Of a stretch of DNA of 64,000 nt, positions 9,130 to 16,171 are shown in pieces (position 1 is the first letter of the stretch; each line of letters starts with the position of its first letter). The DNA lies in the NCBI RefSeq assembly GCF_040958695.1, contig NZ_CP162599.1, positions 2,080,001 through 2,144,000 of the forward strand. Reading direction: 5' to 3'. The position numbers were made by a program, and so were the translations under genes. The stretch is from Ornithinibacillus sp. 4-3. Lineage in GTDB: Bacteria; Bacillota; Bacilli; Bacillales; Amphibacillaceae. The notes under the pieces are model-generated. The model was not told the origin of the DNA. It worked only from the letters and a program-made list of their open reading frames with translations, and searched no databases.

Positions 9130-9650
9130 TATTGCTCATCCTTCCTAATAAATATCCCTTTCTTTCTAAAACGTTCCATAATTCTTCTTTCTATTGTTCG
9201 ATTTATTTGCGTTATTTTAGCATCTGTTTGTACAATCGGCGCAACTAATATGGTATAAAAACCAGCTGAATTTCCGCCTAATATATCTGTTAACAACTGG
9301 TCTCCTATTACTGCTACTTGTCCCGGACAAAGCCCCATTAATTTTGCTGCTTGCTTAAATGATCTCTTTAATGGTTTACGAGCATTTGCTATGTATGGAA
9401 CCTTCAATGGATCTGAAAATACTTTCACTCGATTTTCATTATTATTTGAAATAACCGTGACTTTAATATTATTTGCTTCTAACTGCTTAAACCATTTGAT
9501 AATTTCCGCAGATGCATCTTGTACATTCCAAGGAATCAATGTATTATCAAGGTCTGTTATTATTCCTCTAATCCCATTTTCTTTTAAGAATACTGGGTCA
9601 ATATCAAAAATACTTTTTACGTATGTATTTGGTAAAAATCTGCTATACAA
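9129..9650 (-). CDS. yqeG: YqeG, HAD phosphatase (subfamily IIIA)
   Basis: This 173-residue haloacid dehalogenase-type phosphatase has the catalytic motif ITDLDNTLIPW (two Asp), SNNNENR (motif II), a Lys-containing motif III (ARKPLK) and GDQLLTDILG (motif IV). Homologues are predicted phosphatases; plant and yeast relatives are phosphatidylglycerophosphate phosphatases, but the bacterial substrate is not established. It is the first gene of the yqeG-yqeM cluster, coupled to yqeH by a TAATG overlap. Confidence 0.92.
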   Translation of the reverse strand: MYSRFLPNTYVKSIFDIDPVFLKENGIRGIITDLDNTLIPWNVQDASAEIIKWFKQLEANNIKVTVISNNNENRVKVFSDPLKVPYIANARKPLKRSFKQAAKLMGLCPGQVAVIGDQLLTDILGGNSAGFYTILVAPIVQTDAKITQINRTIERRIMERFRKKGIFIRKDEQ

Positions 9651-9858
9651 TTAATTTGCCACCCCATTAAATATGTTTCTATCTTATTCATTTATTAGTC
9701 CATTCATATTATACATATCATATCATAGGAAAGCTTCTTTTTTATATAGCAATCCTATAGAATTGTTTATCTTTATCAAGCAATATACTTCCACTTCTAT
9801 CGATAATAAGATAACTTATGTTTAGTATAGATTAAATTCTATCTAATCAAAGATAACA

Positions 9859-9949
9859 CCTCAGGTAGATGCACGGATTTTGAAAAGACGGATTACATGA
9901 AGTAAATCTTCCTCTCCAATGAACAAAATCCGAACAACTTCCACTGAGG
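9859..9949. repeat. Nested inverted repeat between yqeG and sda, unknown
   Basis: Three nested complementary pairs lie here: CCTCAG (9859-9864) with CTGAGG (9944-9949), CGGATTTTG (9874-9882) with CAAAATCCG (9924-9932), and GATTAC (9891-9896) with GTAAATC (9902-9908, one bulge). Together they form one long interrupted hairpin. There is no T-run after it. It could be a structured RNA or a protein-binding site. I do not recognise a family. The rest of 9651-10209 holds only A+T-rich DNA and the DnaA boxes listed next. Confidence 0.5.
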
Positions 9950-10040
9950 CGCTATTGATTTATGTCAAACTTTTATTTATATGCTTTTTTTATGGAAAAT
10001 CGGCAAGAAATCGTTCGACAAATTCTCGCATAATTCATCA

Positions 10041-10060
10041 TGTGCATAACTTTATGCACA
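10041..10060. promoter_or_regulatory. Inverted pair of DnaA boxes (upstream pair)
   Basis: TGTGCATAA (10041-10049) and TTATGCACA (10052-10060) are perfect 9-base matches to the DnaA box TTATNCACA in opposite orientation, two bases apart. They lie about 110 bp upstream of the sda promoter. In B. subtilis DnaA boxes in front of sda let DnaA activate it when replication is disturbed, so the same control is likely here. Confidence 0.75.
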
Positions 10061-10114
10061 ATCACTTTCCCTTTCTTATCGTGTTTTTATGTTTTTTTAT
10101 TTTTTTGTACACAG

Positions 10115-10140
10115 CTTATCTACATGCGCATGTAGATAAG
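10115..10140. promoter_or_regulatory. 26-bp perfect palindrome with two DnaA-like boxes
   Basis: The sequence from 10115 to 10140 is a perfect palindrome whose arms each contain TTATCTACA (10116-10124 and, inverted, 10131-10139), one base off the DnaA box consensus TTATNCACA. It ends 8 bp upstream of the probable -35 of sda, a position suited to an activator. Confidence 0.65.
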
Positions 10141-10147
10141 TATATTC

Positions 10148-10176
10148 TTGTACAAGAACATGTTACGTGATAAATT
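10148..10176 (+). promoter_or_regulatory. Probable sigma-A promoter of sda
   Basis: TTGTAC (10148-10153), a 17-base spacer and TAAATT (10171-10176) with an upstream TG (extended -10) precede sda. Transcription would start about 30 bases before the sda start codon. Confidence 0.5.
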
Positions 10177-10209
10177 AAGGATAACATTTTAATAGGAGTG
10201 TCTTATTCT

Positions 10210-10356
10210 ATGGATTACTTATCTGATGAATTACTTTTAGAATCCTATCAAAAAGCATTAGAATTAAATTTAAATTCAGATTTCCTATCACTTATAGAGG
10301 AAGAAATTGATCGCAGAAATCTTACATCCCAGATTAAGTGTAGTCATCATGTCTAA
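10210..10356 (+). CDS. sda: Sda, sporulation checkpoint inhibitor of KinA
   Basis: Sda is a small helical-hairpin protein that binds the sporulation histidine kinase KinA and blocks its autophosphorylation, holding sporulation back when DNA replication is impaired. The 48-residue product begins [20 protein letters not shown] and continues [16 protein letters not shown]; the LSDELLxESYxKAxExNLxxDF pattern is that of B. subtilis Sda. AGGAGTG lies nine bases before the ATG. It follows DnaA boxes and lies next to yqeG, as in B. subtilis. A hairpin-like repeat at 10383-10417 may end its transcript. Confidence 0.93.
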   Translation: MDYLSDELLLESYQKALELNLNSDFLSLIEEEIDRRNLTSQIKCSHHV

Positions 10357-10422
10357 ATATTTCATCTCCTACCTTTATGGTTAAGGGGATTTTTGTTTTA
10401 TTTCCAAGAATCCCCTTTGGAC

Positions 10423-10449
10423 ATACACAGTTACAAGAAATCATACATA
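10423..10449 (+). promoter_or_regulatory. Candidate sigma-E-type promoter of sigK
   Basis: ATA (10423-10425), a 16-base spacer and CATACATA (10442-10449) resemble the mother-cell sigma-E consensus (ATA, 16-18 bases, CATACANT). sigK is transcribed by sigma-E with SpoIIID in B. subtilis. No SpoIIID site was identified with confidence. Confidence 0.4.
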
Positions 10450-10499
10450 TGAATGGATTATAGGCTTTTGCCTAAAAGAAACAAGGAGGTGTTATTTTT

Positions 10500-10949
10500 T
10501 TGTCTGGAATTCTTAGTGCACTTGCATTACTCATAAAAGAAACACTATTTTTCGTTTCCTACATTAAAAATCAAGCCTTTCCTCAGCCACTTTCTCCAGA
10601 ACAAGAAATCACTTATATTACGCAGATGAAAGAGGGCGATGAGGTCGCGCGAAATAAATTGATCGAACATAATTTACGACTAGTCGCACATATCGTAAAA
10701 AAATTTGATAACACTGGTGAAGAAACAGAGGATTTAATTTCCATTGGTACAATTGGGCTGATTAAAGGTGTAGAAAGTTTCAAATTAGGCAAAGGAACAA
10801 AATTAGCTACTTATGCAGCACGATGTATTGAAAATGAAAGTGTAATTACAAATAGGCAGTGCGGTTTATTAGAATATCCTCATAATAGACCATTAGTTAA
10901 AAAGTTAAAATACGAAGCCTATCTGCGTCAACCACTTGCACTTCCTTAA
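10500..10949 (+). CDS. sigK: Pro-sigma-K, N-terminal part (interrupted sigK)
   Basis: This is the first part of the late mother-cell sigma factor. The TTG start has AAGGAGGT before it. Residues 1-20 form the membrane-associated pro-sequence ending FFVS before [12 protein letters not shown]; Ser20/Tyr21 is the position of SpoIVFB cleavage in B. subtilis. The region 2.1-2.2 signature [12 protein letters not shown] and [17 protein letters not shown] follow. True sigma-K sequence ends at codon 113 (ENE, 10836-10838); the remaining 36 codons come from the inserted element and have no sigma-factor match. The reading frame stops inside the element and overlaps the 3' end of the recombinase gene by 53 bp on the other strand. 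After excision the frame continues at 14081. Confidence 0.95.
   Translation: MSGILSALALLIKETLFFVSYIKNQAFPQPLSPEQEITYITQMKEGDEVARNKLIEHNLRLVAHIVKKFDNTGEETEDLISIGTIGLIKGVESFKLGKGTKLATYAARCIENESVITNRQCGLLEYPHNRPLVKKLKYEAYLRQPLALP
10835..10839. repeat. attL core of the sigK element
   Basis: TGAAA here is the only sequence shared, in register, with the right junction at 14077-14081. The outside flank is sigK codon sequence; the inside flank carries ATTACAAA at 10845-10852, the right arm of the reconstructed attP. Confidence 0.75.
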
Positions 10950-12390
10950 TTAAGACTCGTAATATTTCTTGTTTTTCTTTTGTTGTAAGGATTTTATTTT
11001 TTGTACGGAAATAACTATCTATTGCTTTTTTCAAGACACTTCTATTCGGGTTTCGTTCTTTTACTAACTGTTGTTCCTTCTCCTTTAATTGGATGCTTAA
11101 ATCTCTTTCCTCTACGTGTATTGCATGAATCTTTTCCTTTATCTCTTGTAAATCGATATCATCATCTTCTAATATCGTTAATAATTCCAGTAATCGTTTC
11201 CTACCACTTTCACAGTTTTTAATTTGTTTTTGGATTTCTTCGATTTCTAATAATACATATGATTTCGGCATCCATTCCCCCGTCTCTTGCACTTCCTTTA
11301 CTTTGCTAATCCATTCTTCTATCTCTAACCAAACATTTTCATTTAACTTCTTTTCACTGATCATCCTGCCACATCCAGTTGAGCTAAGAGCTGTGTTATT
11401 TTTACGACAATGGTATACATAATACTTTTTCCCATGCGAATTCGTTTTCCTGCCGGTCATCTTTCCGCCACAGCGAGCGCAACGAACTAAACCAGATAAT
11501 AAATAATCATGATAACTATATCCAGCATATCTTCTTCTAATCACTTTTAACCGTTCTTGCGCATCATTAAATTGATCCTTGGAAATAATTGCTGGAATCG
11601 TTATTTGAATCCATTCCTTTCGTGGCCGCAATCTACCTGATGCATATTTTTCCCCTGCTTGCTTCTTCACATAATTCCCTTCCGTATCATATCTATTTTG
11701 ATAATAGACTCCTGTATAAGCTTCATTCATTAAAATTTGCCGAACAACCTGGCGATGCCATACTTTCGCTCCACGGGCTGTCTGTATTCCTGTTTTCGTC
11801 AAATGCAGCGCAATCCCTTTCACCCCTTGAAACGAATATGCGGGATTCGTAAAATAATCAAAAATCATTTGTACAATGTTTGCCTCACGTTTATTAATCA
11901 CATATGTTTTCTGTTCTGTACAATAATCATAACCATAAAGTCCGCTATCTTTTACTACATAACCTTGTTTTGCCTTTCGATATTTTCCTGTCATTGTATT
12001 ATGTTTAATTTTTGCTTTGTCAAATTCAGAAAATGCACCACGGACCTGAAAATAAAGTTGCCCTTCTGCATCATTTTTATATTCACTTTTTACAAAATTT
12101 AATTGCACCTGAAATTTTGTTAGCTTTTCCGTAATTAGTAATTGATTTAATAATTTTCTAGATAATCGATCTGGATCATAACAGATAATTTGACGGATAA
12201 ATCCAGCTTCCACATCTGCTAATAATTTAGATAAACTAGGTCGATTAAGTATTTCCCCTGTATACCCATCGTCCACATACAGTTTTGCATTTCTTGTACC
12301 AGCAAAAGCCAAGCAATCTTCAATCTGCCCCTCGATGCTGTATCCCTTCAATTGCTCTTCCGTCGACACTCTCGCATAAATCGCAATCAT
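10897..12390 (-). CDS. spoIVCA: SpoIVCA-type large serine recombinase
   Basis: This recombinase would excise the element in the mother cell to restore sigK. The 497-residue protein begins [20 protein letters not shown] with the catalytic Ser9 in YARVS and has the resolvase core [12 protein letters not shown] and [10 protein letters not shown] (domain about 1-150), a recombinase DNA-binding domain (about 160-265, including [15 protein letters not shown], near identical to B. subtilis SpoIVCA), a zinc ribbon (CARCG and later Cys residues, about 305-350) and a coiled coil (about 365-440). The ATG at 12388-12390 is chosen because GAGGAG precedes it; the longer frame has a 34-residue extension foreign to the family. 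B. subtilis SpoIVCA is 500 residues. Confidence 0.95.
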   Translation of the reverse strand: MIAIYARVSTEEQLKGYSIEGQIEDCLAFAGTRNAKLYVDDGYTGEILNRPSLSKLLADVEAGFIRQIICYDPDRLSRKLLNQLLITEKLTKFQVQLNFVKSEYKNDAEGQLYFQVRGAFSEFDKAKIKHNTMTGKYRKAKQGYVVKDSGLYGYDYCTEQKTYVINKREANIVQMIFDYFTNPAYSFQGVKGIALHLTKTGIQTARGAKVWHRQVVRQILMNEAYTGVYYQNRYDTEGNYVKKQAGEKYASGRLRPRKEWIQITIPAIISKDQFNDAQERLKVIRRRYAGYSYHDYLLSGLVRCARCGGKMTGRKTNSHGKKYYVYHCRKNNTALSSTGCGRMISEKKLNENVWLEIEEWISKVKEVQETGEWMPKSYVLLEIEEIQKQIKNCESGRKRLLELLTILEDDDIDLQEIKEKIHAIHVEERDLSIQLKEKEQQLVKERNPNRSVLKKAIDSYFRTKNKILTTKEKQEILRVLIKEVQVVDADRLRILTF

Positions 12391-12599
12391 GCTCCAACTC
12401 CTCTTCACACATGTCTTTCTGATATAGAGTGAGTAAATACTGATAACAATATTGTAAGCTTCGGTTAAAATAAGGACCTTTATCAAATTCAATCTTCAAG
12501 CCTCATCCCTCCTATCACTCATACTTATGCAAACGCCACTTGTCCCTATGTTGGGGTTTTATTATGATGAAAAAATTCCACGCCTTAGACTTATTTCTA

Positions 12600-12643
12600 T
12601 TGCTAAAATTTCTTTATTTGCATAAAATAAGAACAAATGTTCC
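12600..12643 (+). promoter_or_regulatory. Promoter with overlapping LexA (SOS) box
   Basis: TTGCTA (12600-12605), a 17-base spacer and TAAAAT (12623-12628) form a sigma-A-type promoter. AGAACAAATGTTCC at 12630-12643 matches the Bacillus LexA/DinR box CGAACRNRYGTTYC at all but the first base and covers the expected transcription start. LexA binding there would repress the gene that follows. Confidence 0.65.
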
Positions 12644-12660
12644 CTAAGGAGTGAGAATTT

Positions 12661-13026
12661 GTGGATAATCAAGCTATAGCAGTACGGTTTTTATTTTTAG
12701 GTTTAGCGATTAAAAATTTAGAGCTAGATATAGAGCATGTAAAAAAAGCTCCCTTTAAAATTAAAGAACCTTATTTGACAGGACTTGAAAGAGCACATGC
12801 TAAAGCAACAGAAGAGATAAAGCACTTGAAAAAAATCATGTATAATAAACAAATAAAGATTATGGCAACTACACGAAATAAAAATTTTTCACACTATATC
12901 TTCCACAACGGTAATCAGAAAGAAGAATTAAGTTACTATAACTACATGATTCGTAAAAATGTGAAGGAAATTATGGAGGAACTAATTTATCATACTCCCA
13001 CGAAGGAATATTCCGAGCGGTTATAA
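12661..13026 (+). CDS. Hypothetical element-encoded protein, probably SOS-controlled
   Basis: The product has 121 residues, starting at GTG with AAGGAGTG eight bases upstream (MDNQAIAVRFLFLGLAIKNL). It is basic and predicted mostly helical, with many Lys, no signal peptide and no membrane segment. I recognise no domain; it has the look of small phage-encoded proteins. It lies directly behind a promoter whose start is covered by an SOS box, the only such site seen in the window. Its role could be linked to element maintenance after DNA damage, but nothing in the sequence proves it. Confidence 0.7.
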   Translation: MDNQAIAVRFLFLGLAIKNLELDIEHVKKAPFKIKEPYLTGLERAHAKATEEIKHLKKIMYNKQIKIMATTRNKNFSHYIFHNGNQKEELSYYNYMIRKNVKEIMEELIYHTPTKEYSERL

Positions 13027-13037
13027 GGAGTTTTTTT

Positions 13038-13142
13038 ATGGAACGAAAAAGAGTATATATAGTAGCTGGACCAGCTGGAGTTGGTAAGTCAACCACCGCG
13101 AAACAAGTGAAAAAACATCAATCATCTCCCAAGAATCCTTAA
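13038..13142 (+). pseudogene. Truncated P-loop NTPase/kinase fragment
   Basis: This is a 34-codon open frame, MERKRVYIVAGPAGVGKSTT followed by AKQVKKHQ and a stop. It contains a complete Walker A loop (GPAGVGKST) and the first beta strand and helix of a P-loop fold but no more. AAGGAG lies 7 bases before the ATG and 12 bp separate it from the preceding gene. It looks like the 5' remnant of a nucleotide-kinase-like gene; the B. subtilis skin element also has a putative nucleotide kinase (YqaC), which could be the full-length relative. Confidence 0.7.
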
Positions 13143-13174
13143 AGAAATTATTTATCAGCCCAAATATAAATTTT

Positions 13175-13220
13175 AACCTATAAGAAGAAATTCTGATCTC
13201 TTTTTCTTCTTATAGGTTTT
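13175..13220 (+). terminator. Terminator after the P-loop fragment
   Basis: A 16-bp inverted repeat (AACCTATAAGAAGAAA at 13175-13190 and its complement ending 13218) is followed by TTTT. It closes the two-gene transcript begun at the SOS-box promoter. Confidence 0.75.
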
Positions 13221-13370
13221 TTCTCGTTTTGATAAGTTACTTATAGGAACCTATGTAAAAAGAAGTTCTTTTTAGTGACCTCAGACCACTCCAATCTTCT
13301 CGTTTCCCTGGTGTAGTTCCTCTAAGAAACATGTATAATAGATAAATAAGAAGAGTTAGGAGTGAGATAA

Positions 13371-13730
13371 ATGGAGCATTTCTCTAGAATTTTAAGGTCC
13401 TATCGGGAAGAATTGAAAAAAGAAGATAGTAAATGGACACAAAGATATGTAGCAGAAAAAATTGGAGTTGCTCGAGTAACTTACACCGCTTATGAGAATG
13501 GCACAAAAACTCCTCCGCTTGATGTTGTTCTACAAATCGCTTCTGTCTTTAATGTTTCTGTTGACTATTTGATCGGAAGAACTCGTTATACAGAGCTACT
13601 GGAAAATATCATTGCTGCCTTTAACAATGACCCTACCTTAGAAAAGTGGTATCTAGATTTGCCTTATAACGATATAAATAGCCTAAGAAAATTAAAACGC
13701 ATTTATGATATTCTTCAGGAAGAGGAGTAA
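13371..13730 (+). CDS. Xre-family transcriptional regulator of the sigK element
   Basis: The product has 119 residues. The N-terminal half (about 8-68) is a Cro/CI-type helix-turn-helix: YVAEKIGVARVTYTAYENGT followed by PPLDVVLQIASVFNVSVDYLIGRTR. The C-terminal part is helical and of unknown function. GGAGTG precedes the ATG and TATAAT lies at 13334-13339. Similar small Xre regulators occur in the B. subtilis skin and ICEBs1, where they control element genes. Here it could repress the recombinase or the SOS-box gene; which one is unknown. Confidence 0.9.
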   Translation: MEHFSRILRSYREELKKEDSKWTQRYVAEKIGVARVTYTAYENGTKTPPLDVVLQIASVFNVSVDYLIGRTRYTELLENIIAAFNNDPTLEKWYLDLPYNDINSLRKLKRIYDILQEEE

Positions 13731-13792
13731 ACAAGAGTTCTTAAATAATCCCTTTTTTATACAAATCATCTAAATATCCTAGTTTACATAAT

Positions 13793-13831
13793 AAAAAGAA
13801 TGTCAACTAAATATTTGTTGACATTCTTTTT
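13793..13831 (+). terminator. Terminator after the element Xre gene
   Basis: A perfect 15-bp inverted repeat (AAAAAGAATGTCAAC and complement) with a 9-base loop ends in TTTTT. The rest of 13832-14050, up to the right att site, holds no gene that I can support. Confidence 0.75.
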
Positions 13832-14050
13832 ATAGAAAATCATTTTGATTTGAAGGTTTAAAACTCCTCCTTCATCGGATGAAGCTACCGACACATTGAC
13901 TTTATTCTTCACGGAGAAAGGTGTTTATGTATTAGTGTTTACATTGTTCTGTATATTTTCTAAGTTTTGAGGAGTTTCTTGAAATCCAAAAGCAGATAAT
14001 ACTGATCTAAATACTCGTCCTTCTTCCTATCTAAAAAAAGTCCCTCTCCT

Positions 14051-14440
14051 TTGCAATATCCTTTTGTAATAAATATTGAAATATTAATGCACTTGCGGTC
14101 ATTGAAAAAAGTAAGCAAAGACATCTCCTTACATGATCCTATTGGTCAAGATAAAGAAGGAAATGAAATAAGCCTTATCGATATTCTTGAAGCTGATACT
14201 GATAATATGATTGAATATATTCAAATGAATATGGAAATTGAAAAAATGCAGCAATACATTAATGTATTAGATGATCGTGAAAGAGAAGTGATTGTCTTTC
14301 GTTATGGCTTGAATGGTCTAAATGAAATGACACAACGGGAGATTGCTGATCGTTTGAGTATTTCCAGAAGCTATGTATCTCGAATTGAAAAACGAGCTTT
14401 GATGAAAATGTTTAGAGAATATTATCGTAATGAAACTTAA
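14051..14440 (+). CDS. sigK: Sigma-K, C-terminal part (interrupted sigK)
   Basis: This is the second part of sigma-K. Real sigma-factor sequence begins at [10 protein letters not shown] (14081); the nine codons before it belong to the element. It contains [20 protein letters not shown] (regions 2.4 to 3), and region 4 with [16 protein letters not shown] and the helix-turn-helix [20 protein letters not shown]. The true gene has no start codon of its own, so this part is translated only after excision. Together with the upstream part it makes 232 residues, close to 241 in B. subtilis. A strong terminator follows at 14457. Confidence 0.93.
   Translation: MQYPFVINIEILMHLRSLKKVSKDISLHDPIGQDKEGNEISLIDILEADTDNMIEYIQMNMEIEKMQQYINVLDDREREVIVFRYGLNGLNEMTQREIADRLSISRSYVSRIEKRALMKMFREYYRNET
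14077..14081. repeat. attR core of the sigK element
   Basis: TGAAA here matches the left junction core. TTTGTAAT at 14063-14070, inside the element, is the left arm of the reconstructed attP; the outer flank is sigK sequence. Confidence 0.75.
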
Positions 14441-14456
14441 GTTATGCCTTTTTAAC

Positions 14457-14494
14457 GATACAAAAATGGGTCAAATTCAACCCATTTTTGTATC
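14457..14494. terminator. Bidirectional terminator between sigK and the peptide-binding lipoprotein gene
   Basis: A perfect 15-bp stem (GATACAAAAATGGGT at 14457-14471 and its complement ending 14494) lies between the convergent genes. Confidence 0.7.
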
Positions 14495-14503
14495 AAAATT
14501 ATT

Positions 14504-16096
14504 TTACTTATTATTTGATGTGTTCCATAATAATGGACCACCTAAATAGCCAAAGCCTTCTACATTCTTAGAAGTTACAGAAACGTCCATTGTGTCACCA
14601 AGTTTAATAGCTGTTAAATACTCCCATAAATAGCCTTGGAGCTCATCCCATATTGCTTTAGCTTCTTCTAATGTTTTAGCATTAGACATATCATCAATCA
14701 ATTCATTTGTTTTTTCATCTTCTGGTCCATTCACATACTCCTGATTTAAATAGATGTGTTCAATTGGAGTTGCTTTGGTTGTTGCACCTGTTAATGACAT
14801 ATCCCAAATTGATGGGTCATTTAATTTTTCATTTCGAGTAGGCCAATCATACACTTCAATTTCCATATTAATTCCGACCTTCTCTAATTGCTCTTGAATA
14901 ACAATTGCCTGATTATAATGCTCCTCATAGTCTCGTGTAGTTACAAATACAATTGGCTCTCCATTATATCCAGCCTCTTCTAGTAATCGTTTTGCTTTGT
15001 CTAAATCTTTTTCATTATAAAACTCACTGCCCTCTTCACTTTCCCAAATCCCATGTTCATAGCTTGAATTTATTTCATAAAGCTCTTCATTTCCGAAGCC
15101 GCCTAATAAAATAGCTTCAACATCTATAGCTGCATTAACTGCTTGTCGCATACGCTCATCTTCAAACCAGCCTTCATTTTTGTTGAAGAAAACAACAGAA
15201 TGTCCACTTACTTTAACATGCGTGTCAACATCTGGGTTATTAACCAACTGATCATAATAACTTCCTGGAATCCCTAAAACAATATCATATTCACCAGATA
15301 ATATTCCAGCAACTTGTGTAGATGAATCAGGTACAAAGTTAAAGTAAATATCATCCACTAACGCTTCTTTTTTACCAGACATTCCATCAGCTGGTGCATC
15401 TACAGGCTGATAATCTTCAAATTTTGTTTGGTGAATATACTGATCTTGTTTCCATTCTACAAATTGGAATGGGCCTGTCCCAATATGTTCCGTAATCCCA
15501 GTTTCATCTGCCCCTTCAACTACTTCTTTTGGAATAATCGCACCGTAGTATCTGTCTTTAGACAACACCGGTAAAGTTAAAGCAGAAGGATTAGGTAATT
15601 GTAATTCAACAACGTATTCATCAACTTCAACAAATTCTCCCGCTTTTAAGAAATTTGGTACTGAAATAGATTCTTTTGTCCAACGATTCATTGAAGCAAC
15701 AACATCTTCTGCTTTCATTTCTTTTCCATTATGGAATAAAACACCTTGTCTTAATTGAAAAGTATATGTTTTTCCATCCTCACTTACATCAAATGATTCG
15801 GCAAGCTGTGGAACAATCTCTCCTTCGCTATTTAATGTCAGTAATGTTTCGTACATTGATTTAGTTACATCTGACATTGCTGTAGCAGATGAAATATGTG
15901 GATCTAATGTCGGTGGCTGAGCAGAAATACCAATGTTTAATTGACCTCCTGTTGCTTGATCCTCATTATCATTTGACGTATTTTCTTCATTTGTATTATC
16001 TGATTCACTCTCTTTATTCTCATTATCCTCACTACAACCAATCACTAATACCATCAACATTACCAAAAATATCGATACGAATATTCTTTTGTTCAT
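14504..16096 (-). CDS. Peptide/nickel-type ABC transporter substrate-binding lipoprotein
   Basis: This is a family 5 extracellular solute-binding protein (OppA/DppA type) of 530 residues. The ATG at 16094-16096 gives a lipoprotein signal MNKRIFVSIFLVMLMVLVIG followed by Cys22 (lipobox VIGC), then an acidic Ser/Asn/Glu linker, and the family motifs LNIGISAQPPTLDPH, YETLLTL and FHNGKEMKAEDV. It probably binds peptides or a related amide. No permease or ATPase gene is beside it, so it must use a transporter encoded elsewhere. It is read with the amidohydrolase upstream (75-bp gap), which suggests that the two act on one substrate. This pair is not at this position in B. subtilis. Confidence 0.88.
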   Translation of the reverse strand: MNKRIFVSIFLVMLMVLVIGCSEDNENKESESDNTNEENTSNDNEDQATGGQLNIGISAQPPTLDPHISSATAMSDVTKSMYETLLTLNSEGEIVPQLAESFDVSEDGKTYTFQLRQGVLFHNGKEMKAEDVVASMNRWTKESISVPNFLKAGEFVEVDEYVVELQLPNPSALTLPVLSKDRYYGAIIPKEVVEGADETGITEHIGTGPFQFVEWKQDQYIHQTKFEDYQPVDAPADGMSGKKEALVDDIYFNFVPDSSTQVAGILSGEYDIVLGIPGSYYDQLVNNPDVDTHVKVSGHSVVFFNKNEGWFEDERMRQAVNAAIDVEAILLGGFGNEELYEINSSYEHGIWESEEGSEFYNEKDLDKAKRLLEEAGYNGEPIVFVTTRDYEEHYNQAIVIQEQLEKVGINMEIEVYDWPTRNEKLNDPSIWDMSLTGATTKATPIEHIYLNQEYVNGPEDEKTNELIDDMSNAKTLEEAKAIWDELQGYLWEYLTAIKLGDTMDVSVTSKNVEGFGYLGGPLLWNTSNNK

Positions 16097-16171
16097 CCTC
16101 TTTCTCACCCTTCTTCGTAGATTGAATTTCATGTCATGGGTATATCTTAAAGCTAGGAAAAACATTTACTT

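Larger units (their letters stand above)
10835..14076. mobile_element. skin-like sigK intervening element, 3,242 bp
   Basis: The element splits sigK after codon 113 and is bounded by TGAAA at 10835-10839 and 14077-14081. Removing 3,242 bp joins CIENE to [10 protein letters not shown] in frame, giving a 232-residue sigma-K. It encodes a SpoIVCA-type recombinase (-), a small SOS-controlled protein (+), a broken P-loop gene (+) and an Xre regulator (+). Joining its inner ends recreates an attP with perfect 8-bp arms TTTGTAAT/ATTACAAA around the core. The B. subtilis skin is about 48 kb with many phage genes; this one keeps little beyond the excision gene and a few remnants, so it looks like a shrunken prophage retained as a developmental switch. 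Confidence 0.93.

Noticed and set aside
9919..10170. An 83-codon plus-strand frame upstream of sda
   Set aside because: It runs through the DnaA-box region and the sda promoter, has no ribosome binding site and a composition driven by T-runs.
10383..10417. AAGGGGATT/AATCCCCTT inverted repeat after sda as a terminator
   Set aside because: The T-run is in the loop and the base after the stem is TGG, so it is not a standard intrinsic terminator; mentioned only under sda.
10897..12492. Longer recombinase with a 34-residue N-terminal extension
   Set aside because: The extension has no ribosome binding site and SpoIVCA-type proteins begin with MIAIY; the internal ATG has GAGGAG upstream.
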